Assembly: GCF_010092985.1 (NCBI RefSeq) | Contig: NZ_CP048106.1 | Location: forward strand, 2,356,001-2,420,000 | Direction of reading: 5' to 3' | DNA length: 64,000 nt | Origin: Pontibacter pudoricolor | GTDB taxonomy: Bacteria > Bacteroidota > Bacteroidia > Cytophagales > Hymenobacteraceae | Made by a program: the position numbers and the translations under genes | The notes under the pieces: model-generated | The model's input: only the letters and a program-made list of their open reading frames with translations | Told to the model about the DNA's origin: nothing | The model's database searches: none | Shown here: positions 1 through 8,450 of the stretch, piece after piece | How positions within the stretch are numbered: the stretch's first letter is position 1 | Layout of the letters: each line of letters starts with the position of its first letter

Positions 1-1
1 C

Positions 2-340
2 TACTCGGATGGGCAACACTACAATAGATCGGTAAGGGTTAAAATGACAGTTCCCTTTGAAGATGAGTTTACGATGGAAGACCGTTACTTTTTTAGCGAC
101 AAACTCTTTGAGGGAAAAGCGGTAACACTCCGCCTGAACCTAGAAAACTCACCTGAAAACACAACTTTCGTCCGTATCGCGCACATTACCCGCGATTATT
201 ACGAATATGTACGCACCCTCGACAGGCAATCTTACAGAGATAACTTTGCCACTCTACCCGAACCAGTAACTAATAACATTCAAGGTGGGATGGGGCTTTT
301 TGGTGGCTACAATGCAGTGACTCTTGCCGTAAAACCTTAA
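2..340 (+). CDS. DUF4249 family protein, C-terminal part (5' end outside window)
   Basis: The reading frame is open from base 2, so the gene begins upstream of the window; the first in-frame ATG (44) is internal. The visible ~112 residues end in a motif of the form NNIQGGMGLFGGYN, which resembles the C-terminus of DUF4249 lipoproteins of Bacteroidota. These are usually encoded just after a TonB-dependent receptor; that partner would lie left of this window. The molecular role of DUF4249 is unknown. The family call rests on the C-terminal pattern only. Confidence 0.7.
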   Translation, partial: YSDGQHYNRSVRVKMTVPFEDEFTMEDRYFFSDKLFEGKAVTLRLNLENSPENTTFVRIAHITRDYYEYVRTLDRQSYRDNFATLPEPVTNNIQGGMGLFGGYNAVTLAVKP

Positions 341-430
341 TTATTTTTCTCTTAATGAAAGCTTTATCCTGTTATTACAAAAGCAATTTATTTGTTCTTA
401 ACACATTAACTACTCCGAATTACAGTACCC

Positions 431-1128
431 ATGAAACTGGCAAACTTAGTACTTGCCCTTTTTATAGTTGCTTTTGCTACAAATTCCTTATCTGCCCCAA
501 AAAGCCAGTCGTTGGCGGACAGCGGTTACGATGAAGGCGTTACTTTTTAAAGCCAGAACCAACTACCCGAAGCAGTAGCAAAGTTTGAGGAAGCACTAAC
601 TATAAACCCGAAGCATAAAAACTCGCTGTTTAACCTTGGGGTTATACTCTATGAAAACGGGAACAAAGAGAAGAGCCTTGAGTACCTGCAAACCTGTGTT
701 AAACTTGGCGACCGCGATGCAGCCGGCATGCTGCGGGATAAACTGAATGTGCAAATTGCTTATGCTGATACCATGCATTTTGAGGATATAGAAGTTGCCC
801 CTAAAATTATGATCAAAGGCGTAGCAGAAGACCCTTTTATACCTGGCGATATGAACCCTGCCCTGAGACAGGAAATAATTAAAGGCATGAAAGGTTCAAA
901 ACTGATAAAGAAGGATGCTGGAAAAGGCAGACTTTATGTATTGAAGTTATTTGTCAGCAAGGATGGTTAATTGATGCAGAAGTTCTGAATCATGATAGCA
1001 AAATGGTACAGCGAGAAATATCACGCATATTAAAAGGTATTCCTGATATTGTTGCCCCCAAACATGCTGGTAAGAACGTTACCATGATAGGCTTTACTAT
1101 ACCATTAAGAGTAACTAACCTTAATTAG
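431..1128 (+). pseudogene. Broken TPR / TonB-C-like secreted protein gene
   Basis: A start at 431 opens a good signal peptide (MKLANLVLALFIVAFATNSLSA). The frame meets TAA at 548-550, then resumes in the same frame with a clear TPR (LPEAVAKFEEALTINPKHKN, then a second helix pair). After ~970 the protein continues only one frame over: the segment beginning LIDAEVLNHDSK and ending IGFTIPLRVTNLN stops at 1126-1128 and looks like a TonB C-terminal-type fold. A single base missing near 964-967 explains the shift. Intact, it would be a periplasmic TPR protein with a TonB-C-like tail. Two independent lesions argue for a true pseudogene rather than one sequencing error. No function is assigned. Confidence 0.75.
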
Positions 1129-1199
1129 GTTCGCCTATCTTAGGTAAAGCTTTACTCAACTATAAGCAGATCGTTTTTTTACAGCTATTAATTATAGTT

Positions 1200-1673
1200 T
1201 TATTCGTTATGGTATTTTTCGCCGCGCAGAATTGTAAAACCGCGGTATAGTTGCTCTGTAAAGAACAGGCGTATCATCTGGTGCGTGAAGGTCATTTTAG
1301 AGAGCGCCATTTTATCGTTGGCCCGACTATACACAGCCTCCGAAAACCCGAAAGCTCCGCCAATCACAAATATCAGGGTGGTGGTTACGGTGTTCAGTTT
1401 CTTCTGCAAAAAGGGCGCAAACTCCCCGGACGTAAACATCTTCCCTTTTTCGTCCAGCAGAATCAAAAAATCCCCTTCCTGTACTTTCTGAAGTATCAGC
1501 TTGCCTTCTTCTTCTTTCAGCTTATCAGCACTATACTTGCCGCCCTGCTTTATATCAGGTATAACTATAAACTCGAAGGGGTGGTAATGCTTCAGCCTTT
1601 TCAGGTACTTATCAATCCCCTCTTCCAGAAACTTTTCGTCGGTTTTGCCTATCGCTATCAGTTTTATTTTCAT
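1200..1673 (-). CDS. rlmH: 23S rRNA (pseudouridine1915-N3)-methyltransferase RlmH
   Basis: 157 residues, the normal RlmH length. The start MKIKLIAIGKT, the central FVIGGAFGFSEAVYSRA (SAM-binding trefoil-knot segment) and the terminal RGEKYHNE are hallmark positions of this SPOUT methyltransferase. It methylates N3 of pseudouridine 1915 in helix 69 of 23S rRNA on the assembled 70S ribosome, using S-adenosylmethionine. It appears monocistronic; the upstream gap (1674-1851) is shared with the divergent gene at 1852. Confidence 0.96.
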   Translation of the reverse strand: MKIKLIAIGKTDEKFLEEGIDKYLKRLKHYHPFEFIVIPDIKQGGKYSADKLKEEEGKLILQKVQEGDFLILLDEKGKMFTSGEFAPFLQKKLNTVTTTLIFVIGGAFGFSEAVYSRANDKMALSKMTFTHQMIRLFFTEQLYRGFTILRGEKYHNE

Positions 1674-1707
1674 GCGTGATGCCGGTTTCTGCGAAGGTCG
1701 GGGGATT

Positions 1708-1722
1708 GGCGGGATTTTACAA
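1708..1722 (+). promoter_or_regulatory. GGCGGGATTTTACAA box (variant of a shared upstream box)
   Basis: This matches the GGCAGGATTTTACAA box found upstream of three secreted-hydrolase genes (near 16475, 20751 and 31801), with one difference. It lies ~130 bp before the gene at 1852 and ~35 bp before rlmH on the other strand. No TTTG-type -7 box follows at the spacing seen at the other sites, so its function here is doubtful. Confidence 0.3.
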
Positions 1723-1851
1723 AGATTGAGTTACTTGCAAGTATGAACAAACCCTTATATTTGATAAGTAATTATTCCGTTTAGCCACCGTATTCCAGGT
1801 GTATAGACGAATGTTATGTTGTTTGTACAATAGTTCTCGGGAATTGTAAAT

Positions 1852-2247
1852 ATGAAAAGCTTAATTTTATATGGTGTAGAAGAATTAAAGAGTATAAGTA
1901 AAGCTGATAATTTAATTAGACTTGGACTCTTGATTGTAGCAGTAGTTGTTGGAACTAATAAATATGGCTCTCTTGCTACAGCGGAAACTGTATTTGTCTT
2001 CTACTCTTCCATTTCATTGTTTGCAATTGCTTTTTCTGGAGGTAAAATATTTACCCAAAAGAATTTAAGAAAGACTAATTCTATTGAGCAAGGCAGGTTA
2101 TTTTATCATCTGATTTCGATAATGATTGTTATTTCTGGATTGCTATACTTCCAGAGCCGAACTGTCTATATTTTCATAGCTGCATTCACAATTATCTTTT
2201 GCTTTGTGGCAGGTGTAAGTATGCTTTCAATAAAATTAAAAAAATAG
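1852..2247 (+). CDS. Small AT-rich integral membrane protein, unknown
   Basis: 131 residues with about four hydrophobic helices (roughly residues 22-38, 44-62, 82-98 and 104-124), short loops and a Lys-rich C-terminus. I recognise no family. Codon use is AT-rich (many AAA, TTA, ATT) compared with the surrounding core genes. It is followed directly by a 72-bp attC-like hairpin (2249-2320), which suggests it may be a mobile gene cassette. Likely a cytoplasmic-membrane protein. Confidence 0.6.
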   Translation: MKSLILYGVEELKSISKADNLIRLGLLIVAVVVGTNKYGSLATAETVFVFYSSISLFAIAFSGGKIFTQKNLRKTNSIEQGRLFYHLISIMIVISGLLYFQSRTVYIFIAAFTIIFCFVAGVSMLSIKLKK

Positions 2248-2248
2248 A

Positions 2249-2320
2249 ATAACCTCCGAGAACACAGCACATGAGCAAAGCTCGGCAACGCCTCACTCAC
2301 CTCATGTACGAGGCCGTTAT
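2249..2320 (+). other. attC-like imperfect hairpin after the AT-rich gene
   Basis: The element starts ATAAC and ends GTTAT, with an inner ACATGAG (2269-2275) pairing with CTCATGT (2301-2307) and a small GAGC-AAA-GCTC hairpin. Length, terminal inverted boxes and position just after a stop codon fit an integron attC (59-bp element). The GTTATAT end does not fully match the GTTRRRY consensus, and no integron integrase is in the window. Confidence 0.35.
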
Positions 2321-2372
2321 ATCAAATTTAGTACCCACGTAACTCCAACTTTATAAAAAGACACAATAAACA

Positions 2373-2936
2373 ATGCCAGATCAGAAAGAATTGCTGCCAG
2401 ATCAAGAGGAAGAACTACTCAGCCTGTTAAAAGCCCGGTTTGAGAAGTACATGAATCGCCATAAAGGTATTGAATGGAAAAATGTATTTGCAAGGCTACA
2501 GTCAAACCCTGACAAACTATGGTCGCTGAATGAAATGGAAAGAACCGGCGGCGAACCCGATGTGGTTGGGCAAGATGACAAGACCGGCGAATACATTTTT
2601 TATGATTGTGCAGCCGAAAGCCCTGCAGGACGCCGTAGTGTTTGTTACGACCGCGAAGCCCTGGAATCGAGGAAAGAGCATAAACCTCAGAATAACGCGA
2701 TGGATATGGCAGCTGACATGGGTATTGAGATGCTTACAGAGGCCCAGTACCGGGAACTACAGCAGCTTGGCAATTTCGATACAAAAACATCGAGCTGGAT
2801 AGCTACACCTGCTCCCATCAGGAAACTTGGTGGAGCCCTTTTCTGTGATCGCCGCTACAATACTGTTTTCGTGTATCACAACGGTGTACAATCGTACTAC
2901 GCTGCGCGGGGGTTCCGTGGTTCGTTACGTGTATAA
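2373..2936 (+). CDS. DUF4256 family protein
   Basis: 187 residues. The segments HKGIEWKNVFARLQSNPDKLWSL, EPDVVGQDDKTGEYIFYDCA, YDREALESRKEHKP and LQQLGNFDTKTSSWI are typical of DUF4256, a conserved cytoplasmic protein family of about this length with no known function. No signal peptide or membrane segment is visible. It stands alone between unrelated genes. The family call comes from recognised motifs. Confidence 0.8.
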   Translation: MPDQKELLPDQEEELLSLLKARFEKYMNRHKGIEWKNVFARLQSNPDKLWSLNEMERTGGEPDVVGQDDKTGEYIFYDCAAESPAGRRSVCYDREALESRKEHKPQNNAMDMAADMGIEMLTEAQYRELQQLGNFDTKTSSWIATPAPIRKLGGALFCDRRYNTVFVYHNGVQSYYAARGFRGSLRV

Positions 2937-3043
2937 ATCTGATTCAGAAAAATGGATTTGCCTGGAGAGTTTGTTGGCGGTTAACCTCCAACCTCATCCT
3001 CTAAACTTTATCCTATACTTTTAAAACTTCAACTATAGTTACC

Positions 3044-3508
3044 ATGGAAATTCAACAACTTGCTCCGAGACAGGATATGGAGCAGAACAAAAAGCTAACT
3101 AAAAACTTTACTCAATTTGAGAACCTGCTAACTGAGCTAAGAGCCAGAAAGCTTCCTGATGAAATAACACAATACATCAATAACGAAATAACCCTTATCA
3201 ATTCTACTTCAGGTTCAGAAAAAGCATTGGGGAAACAGGTAAGCAAGAGCCAGTCCGGGATTTTAAAGCTTATTGAGAAGGAGCTTAAGCTTGTAACCAA
3301 AAACCACTACCGTAATATGTGGCTGGCGCTGGGCATGGGCACATTTGGTTTACCACTTGGGGTGGCATTCGGAACCAGTTTAGGGAACATGGCTTTTCTG
3401 GGAATAGGCCTGCCTATAGGTATGGCAATTGGCGCAGCCGTAGGAACTTCACTGGATAATAAAGCCATCAAAAACGGCACTCAGCTCGATCTGGAAATTT
3501 CTCACTAA
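3044..3508 (+). CDS. Hypothetical protein with glycine-zipper membrane segment
   Basis: 154 residues: a charged helical N-terminal part (about residues 10-95), then a glycine-rich hydrophobic stretch (about 96-142) with repeated GxxxG spacing (LGMGTFGLPLGVAFG, GIGLPIGMAIGAAVG) that reads as two short membrane helices. The C-terminus is polar. No family recognised; glycine-zipper proteins of this shape are often membrane associated. The start ATG at 3044 has no strong competitor. Confidence 0.6.
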   Translation: MEIQQLAPRQDMEQNKKLTKNFTQFENLLTELRARKLPDEITQYINNEITLINSTSGSEKALGKQVSKSQSGILKLIEKELKLVTKNHYRNMWLALGMGTFGLPLGVAFGTSLGNMAFLGIGLPIGMAIGAAVGTSLDNKAIKNGTQLDLEISH

Positions 3509-3568
3509 AGTAACCAGCTATAGTTTGATACGATCTTTTTGATGGCTAGAAGGACAGATCGCCGCTCC

Positions 3569-3904
3569 CTACAACAACTCCTTACTAGGGTCCCAGAACA
3601 GTTTATCAAAATTAACTACCTGGTCATTTTCTACCTTCACGCCTTCCTGCTCCAGCCGCTCCTGCATGGCATTGCCGGCTTCAAAGTGTTGCTTACCGGT
3701 TAACATGCCTGCACGGTTTACGACCCGGTGCGCGGGTATCCTGGTAAATGGCTGCGAGGCAATTAAGGCCCAGCCAACCATGCGTGCCGATCCTTTGGCA
3801 CCCAGATAACTGGCAATAGCGCCGTAACTGGTTACCCGGCCTTCCGGAATCAGTTTTACCACTTCATAAACATTTTCAAAAAAATTCTCCTTCTTATTGC
3901 TCAT
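3569..3904 (-). CDS. Alkyltransferase-like protein (ATL), MGMT family
   Basis: 111 residues covering the C-terminal DNA-binding domain of O6-alkylguanine-DNA alkyltransferases: VYEVVKLIPEGRVTSYGAIA, then the active-site region IPAHRVVNRAGML. The alkyl-acceptor PCHR is PAHR here, so Cys is replaced by Ala. Family members of this kind cannot repair by alkyl transfer; they bind O6-alkylguanine and, by known ATL biology, hand the lesion to nucleotide excision repair. Single gene, no operon partner visible. Confidence 0.88.
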   Translation of the reverse strand: MSNKKENFFENVYEVVKLIPEGRVTSYGAIASYLGAKGSARMVGWALIASQPFTRIPAHRVVNRAGMLTGKQHFEAGNAMQERLEQEGVKVENDQVVNFDKLFWDPSKELL

Positions 3905-4233
3905 TATTCTTTTACCCGCTACTGATGTTTAACCGATAAATTTACTGTTCAGCTATCTAATTTATATTTATGTAGATAAATCTGCAATCTGTTTCTGTTT
4001 CAGTATTTAAGGTTTTAACTTTAAATTTCAAACTACTGTGTTGCCGGCAATTATGGCAGTTTTTTGGGCATCCGGATTAAACCTTTAGCAGGACTGATTG
4101 TCAAAGTGACGGCTAACCGGCCCTGTGCCTGCTCCTGCCCTACCGGCAAAGAATGCACTTATACGATTTCATTCAAAACTAAACTATACTTCACAAATCT
4201 AACCACCTCTGTAAGAGGAAATTAAATTCACCT
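3905..4233 (+). other. Intergenic region before the RND efflux operon
   Basis: 329 bp between two divergently oriented genes. I see no ORF, no tRNA and no regulator gene; a TetR- or MarR-type repressor is not encoded next to the pump. It must hold the operon promoter, but I could not find a convincing TTTG / TAnnTTTG pair. Confidence 0.6.
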
Positions 4234-5307
4234 ATGAAGATTAAGTACATCGTTTACACCTTGCTTATACTTGGGTTTGGTTCCCTGGTAGCGTATCGTA
4301 TTATGCAAAACAAAAGCGAAGGAGGCGGCCCCAAAGGCCCGGGCGGACCAAGAGGCGGCATGCCGGCAATGCGGGTAAGCGGCGTAGTGGTGCAGCCGCA
4401 GCATTTTTCCAACACGCTTTCAGTAACAGGCTCTATCGAGGCCAACGAGCAGATCCAGATTCGTCCGCAGGTTTCGGGTGTAGTACAGTCTATCTCGTTT
4501 AACGAAGGTAGCAAGGTTACCAAAGGCCAGGTACTGGTTAAAGTAGATGACTCAGAACTGCGCGCACAACTGGCACAGGTACAGACCCGCCAGAACCTGG
4601 CAGCAGAAAACGAACGTCGTGCTGAACTGCTACTAAAGAAAGAAGCCATTAGCCGCGAAGAGTATGATATAGCCCGCGCAGACCTGAAATCGGCACAGGC
4701 CCAGAGCCAGCTGATACAGGCACAACTTGCCAAAACAACTATAAGAGCCCCTTTTTCAGGCCATATTGGTCTGCGAAATATCTCTGAAGGAAGCTTTATA
4801 TCCCCAGAAACAGTAATTGCCAACCTGGTTAACACCGACCCATTGAAAATCACGTTCTCGGTTCCGGAGAAATATGCAGGCCAGGTACAGGTAAATACTA
4901 CCCTTAATTTTACAGTAGCCGGATCAGGCAAAAAATATAATGCTACCGTTTATGCTATAGAACCCGGTATTGAGGCAAGTAGCCGCACATTGCAGTTACG
5001 TGCCCGCGCTTCTAACGGAGACGGCTCCCTGATGCCAGGCTCCTTTGCCAATATCGAGTTGCCGCTAACCGTAGTAGAAGATGCGTTGCTGGTGCCTACA
5101 GAAGCCGTTATACCAGTGCAGAATGGCAAAAAAGTGTTTGTAGCTAAGGATGGCAAAGCCAAGGAAACTATGATTGAAACTGCCACACGTACCGAAAAAG
5201 ATGTACTGGTAACTTCCGGCCTGCAACCCGGCGACACAGTACTGACCACCGGGATAATGACGTTAAAAGAGGGAAGCCCTGTTAAAGTAGCTGTTGGTAA
5301 GAAATAA
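4234..5307 (+). CDS. RND efflux periplasmic adaptor subunit (MexE/AcrA type)
   Basis: 357 residues. N-terminal membrane anchor (about 5-23), a Gly/Pro-rich linker (31-44), then the barrel-sandwich hybrid domain: first half IQIRPQVSGVVQSISFNEGS with KVTKGQVLVKVDD, an alpha-hairpin (about 110-155, EENERRAELLLKKEAISREE-like heptads) and the returning half KTTIRAPFSGHIG. Beta-barrel and membrane-proximal domains follow (PEKYAGQV; LVPTEAVIPVQNGKKVFVA). It bridges the inner-membrane pump and the TolC-like channel in the periplasm. First gene of a three-gene operon; the pump gene starts 12 bp downstream. Confidence 0.95.
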   Translation: MKIKYIVYTLLILGFGSLVAYRIMQNKSEGGGPKGPGGPRGGMPAMRVSGVVVQPQHFSNTLSVTGSIEANEQIQIRPQVSGVVQSISFNEGSKVTKGQVLVKVDDSELRAQLAQVQTRQNLAAENERRAELLLKKEAISREEYDIARADLKSAQAQSQLIQAQLAKTTIRAPFSGHIGLRNISEGSFISPETVIANLVNTDPLKITFSVPEKYAGQVQVNTTLNFTVAGSGKKYNATVYAIEPGIEASSRTLQLRARASNGDGSLMPGSFANIELPLTVVEDALLVPTEAVIPVQNGKKVFVAKDGKAKETMIETATRTEKDVLVTSGLQPGDTVLTTGIMTLKEGSPVKVAVGKK

Positions 5308-5319
5308 AAGCGCAAACGT

Positions 5320-8300
5320 ATGAGTTTATCCACCACAAGTATAAAACGGCCGGTTTTTACAATTGTAATTAACCTGATGCTCATCCTGTTCGGTTTGATC
5401 GGGTATAGCTTCCTGGGCGTTCGCGAATATCCATCCATCGATCCGGCTATAGTTTCGGTAAGCACCAGTTACTCAGGCGCAAACGCCGACATTATTGAGT
5501 CTCAGATAACGGAGCCGCTCGAGAAGGCCATTAACTCAATTGACGGTATCCGGAACATTTCCTCCTCCAGTAACCAGGGCCGTAGCAACATCAACATCGA
5601 ATTTAACCTTGACAAAGACCTGGAAGAGGCTGCCAACGACGTGCGTGACAAAGTTTCGCAGGCAGTACGAAGCCTACCACAGGATATTGATGCACCGCCG
5701 GTAGTTTCCAAAGCCGATGCTGACTCGGAGCCTATCATTACCATGACGGTACAGAGTGCCACCCGCGACCAGTTGCAGTTGAGTGATTATGCTGAAAACG
5801 TGATCTCGCAGCGTATCCAAACTATACCAGGCGTTAGTAGCGTGCAAATCTGGGGACAGAAACGATATGCCATGCGCCTTTGGATAGACCCGATGAAGCT
5901 TGCCTCTTACGGCCTGACAGTTGGAGATGTGCGCACTGCCCTGAATCGCGAAAACGTAGAGTTGCCATCCGGTAAGATTAGCGGTGATAACACGGAGCTT
6001 ATAGTTAAAACACTGGGCAACATGTCGTCGGCTGAGCAGTTCAATAACCTTATTGTAAAATCGGACGGTAACAAGATCATCCGTTTCAGCGATATTGGGA
6101 CTGCAGAGCTTGGTCCTGAGAACCTGGAAACGAAGATGAGCAACTCCGGTCAGCCAATGGTCGGTATGGCGATCATCCCGCAGCCGGGCACTAACTACCT
6201 CGACATTTCGGATAAATTCTATGAGCAGTTTGAGAAGCTTAAAAACGATCTGCCGGAAGATATAAAGCTGGATATTGCGATGGATAACACCATCTTTATC
6301 AAGCAATCAGTTACTGAAGTTGCGGAAACTATCCTGATTTCGCTGGTACTGGTTATCCTGATCATTTACCTGTTCTTCCGCGACTGGAGCATTGCTTTCC
6401 GACCGCTTATCGATATTCCGGTATCCCTTATCGCGACCTTCTTTATCATGTACCTGTGCGGGTTCTCGGTAAACGTGCTTACGCTGCTGGCGGTAGTACT
6501 GGCCACAGGGCTTGTGGTGGATGACGGTATTGTGGTAACGGAGAACATTTTCAAGAAAGTAGAAGAAGGTATGTCGCCGATAGAGGCTGCTATTAAAGGT
6601 TCGAATGAGATTTTTATGGCGGTAATTTCCATCTCTATTACGCTGGCTGCCGTGTTTTTGCCTGTTATCTTCCTCGAAGGTTTCGTTGGGCGGCTCTTCC
6701 GGGAATTTGGTGTGGTAATCGGGGCGGCGGTGCTGATATCAGCCTTCGTGTCGCTTACGCTTACGCCAATGCTTAACGCGTACCTGATGAAAGGCGGACA
6801 CCAGGAGAAAACGAAATTCTACAACTATACTGAGCCTTTCTTCCAGAAAATGAACGCCGGGTATGCCAGCGCGCTGTCCGGGTTTATGAAACGTAAATGG
6901 CTTAGTTTCCCGATCCTTTTGTTTTGCATCGGCCTTACTGCTCTGTTTTATACAGTCTTACAGAAAGAGACAGCTCCTTATGATGACCGGAGCATGTTGC
7001 GTGTACAGGTAAGTGCCCCTGAGGGAGCATCTTATGAGTATACCGACCGGTTTATGCAGGAACTGACACAACTTGTGAATGACTCTGTACCGGAAAAAGC
7101 AGTAAACCTGGTAATTACCTCTCCGGGTTGGGGTGGCGCTGGTTCCGTGAACAATGGTATGATGCGTCTGGCGCTTCTGCCGCCAACAGACCGTGAGCGC
7201 TCTCAGAAAGAACTTGCCGATTACCTGACTGCACAGACACGTAAATATTCGGAGGGTCGGATTATGGTAACGCAGCAGCCTACCATTTCGGTGAACCGTC
7301 GTGGTGGACAACCAATCCAGTACATCATTCAGGCACCTAACTTCCAGAAGCTAGAAGAAAAGATTCCTGAGTTTATGGAAGAGGCCAGCAAAGACCCGAC
7401 CTTCTCGAACGTAGACATAAACCTGAAGTTTAACAAGCCAGAGATCAACATAACTATAGACCGCGAGAAAGCGCAGAGTTTAGGTGTATCGGTGATCGAT
7501 GTGGCGCAGACGCTACAGTTATCGTTGAGCGGACAGCGTTTCGGTTACTTTTTAATGAACGGCAGACAGTACCAGGTAATGGGCCAGTTTGACCGTCCTG
7601 ACCGCAACGACCCGCTGGACCTGACCTCCCTGTTCGTGCGCAGCAAGGATGGCCAGTTGATCCAGTTAGATAACCTGGTAACCATGCAGGAGCGCAGCAG
7701 CCCGCCGCAACTATACCACAACAACCGTTACATGTCAGCTACAGTTTCGGCCGGTCTTGCGCCGGGCATGAGTATAGGCGATGGAATTGATGCAATGGAC
7801 CGCATTAAAGAAAAAGTACTGGACGACACCTTTACCACAGACCTTGGCGGTGAGTCACGTGACTTTGTTGAGAGTGGTTCGAACACGATGTTTGCCTTCG
7901 GGTTGGCGTTGCTACTTATTTACTTGATCCTGGCAGCGCAGTTCGAAAGCTTTATAGATCCGTTCATCATTATCTTAACTGTGCCAATGGCGGTAGCCGG
8001 TGCCATGCTTTCGTTGTGGCTGTTTGGCCAGACCTGGAACATTTTCAGCCAGATCGGTACCATTATGCTCATAGGGCTCGTCACGAAGAACGGGATTCTG
8101 ATAGTCGAGTTTGCGAACCAGCTCCGGGAACAGGGCAAGCCTAAGATGGAGGCCATCCTGGAAGCTTCGGAGGCTCGTCTGCGCCCGATCCTGATGACAA
8201 GTTTGGCCATTGCCCTGGGTGCTCTGCCAATTGCCCTGGCACTGGGTGCAGCTGCTCAAAGCCGTATGGGCATGGGTGTTGTAATTGTAGGTGGTACCTT

Positions 8301-8418
8301 GTTCTCGCTTATACTTACTCTGTTTGTTATCCCGGCTATCTATGCAATGTGGTCCAGAGAGCGCAAGCACCACCCGGAATTTGATCAAATAGAAGAGTTT
8401 GAAAAGGCAACTGTTTAA
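5320..8418 (+). CDS. RND multidrug efflux permease (AcrB/MexF family)
   Basis: 1032 residues, full length for HAE-1 family pumps. Starts MSLSTTSIKRPVFTIVINLMLILFGLIGY (TM1). Two periplasmic porter loops (about 30-330 and 555-860) flank two blocks of six helices. The TM4 segment LATGLVVDDGIVVTEN carries the two Asp residues of proton relay, and GLVTKNGILIVEFANQ belongs to the second half. It exports substrates by proton antiport with the adaptor and outer-membrane channel next to it. Substrates cannot be predicted from sequence. Confidence 0.96.
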   Translation: MSLSTTSIKRPVFTIVINLMLILFGLIGYSFLGVREYPSIDPAIVSVSTSYSGANADIIESQITEPLEKAINSIDGIRNISSSSNQGRSNINIEFNLDKDLEEAANDVRDKVSQAVRSLPQDIDAPPVVSKADADSEPIITMTVQSATRDQLQLSDYAENVISQRIQTIPGVSSVQIWGQKRYAMRLWIDPMKLASYGLTVGDVRTALNRENVELPSGKISGDNTELIVKTLGNMSSAEQFNNLIVKSDGNKIIRFSDIGTAELGPENLETKMSNSGQPMVGMAIIPQPGTNYLDISDKFYEQFEKLKNDLPEDIKLDIAMDNTIFIKQSVTEVAETILISLVLVILIIYLFFRDWSIAFRPLIDIPVSLIATFFIMYLCGFSVNVLTLLAVVLATGLVVDDGIVVTENIFKKVEEGMSPIEAAIKGSNEIFMAVISISITLAAVFLPVIFLEGFVGRLFREFGVVIGAAVLISAFVSLTLTPMLNAYLMKGGHQEKTKFYNYTEPFFQKMNAGYASALSGFMKRKWLSFPILLFCIGLTALFYTVLQKETAPYDDRSMLRVQVSAPEGASYEYTDRFMQELTQLVNDSVPEKAVNLVITSPGWGGAGSVNNGMMRLALLPPTDRERSQKELADYLTAQTRKYSEGRIMVTQQPTISVNRRGGQPIQYIIQAPNFQKLEEKIPEFMEEASKDPTFSNVDINLKFNKPEINITIDREKAQSLGVSVIDVAQTLQLSLSGQRFGYFLMNGRQYQVMGQFDRPDRNDPLDLTSLFVRSKDGQLIQLDNLVTMQERSSPPQLYHNNRYMSATVSAGLAPGMSIGDGIDAMDRIKEKVLDDTFTTDLGGESRDFVESGSNTMFAFGLALLLIYLILAAQFESFIDPFIIILTVPMAVAGAMLSLWLFGQTWNIFSQIGTIMLIGLVTKNGILIVEFANQLREQGKPKMEAILEASEARLRPILMTSLAIALGALPIALALGAAAQSRMGMGVVIVGGTLFSLILTLFVIPAIYAMWSRERKHHPEFDQIEEFEKATV

Positions 8419-8450
8419 TTTTTAACCTGATCTATCTTACCAATACTTAT

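Noticed and set aside
4254..4931. 225-codon minus-strand frame opposite the RND adaptor
   Set aside because: Ser/Cys/Arg-rich low-complexity translation, exactly antisense to a convincing gene; a shadow frame.
5674..6306. 210-codon minus-strand frame inside the RND pump gene
   Set aside because: Antisense to a clear pump gene and no protein motif.
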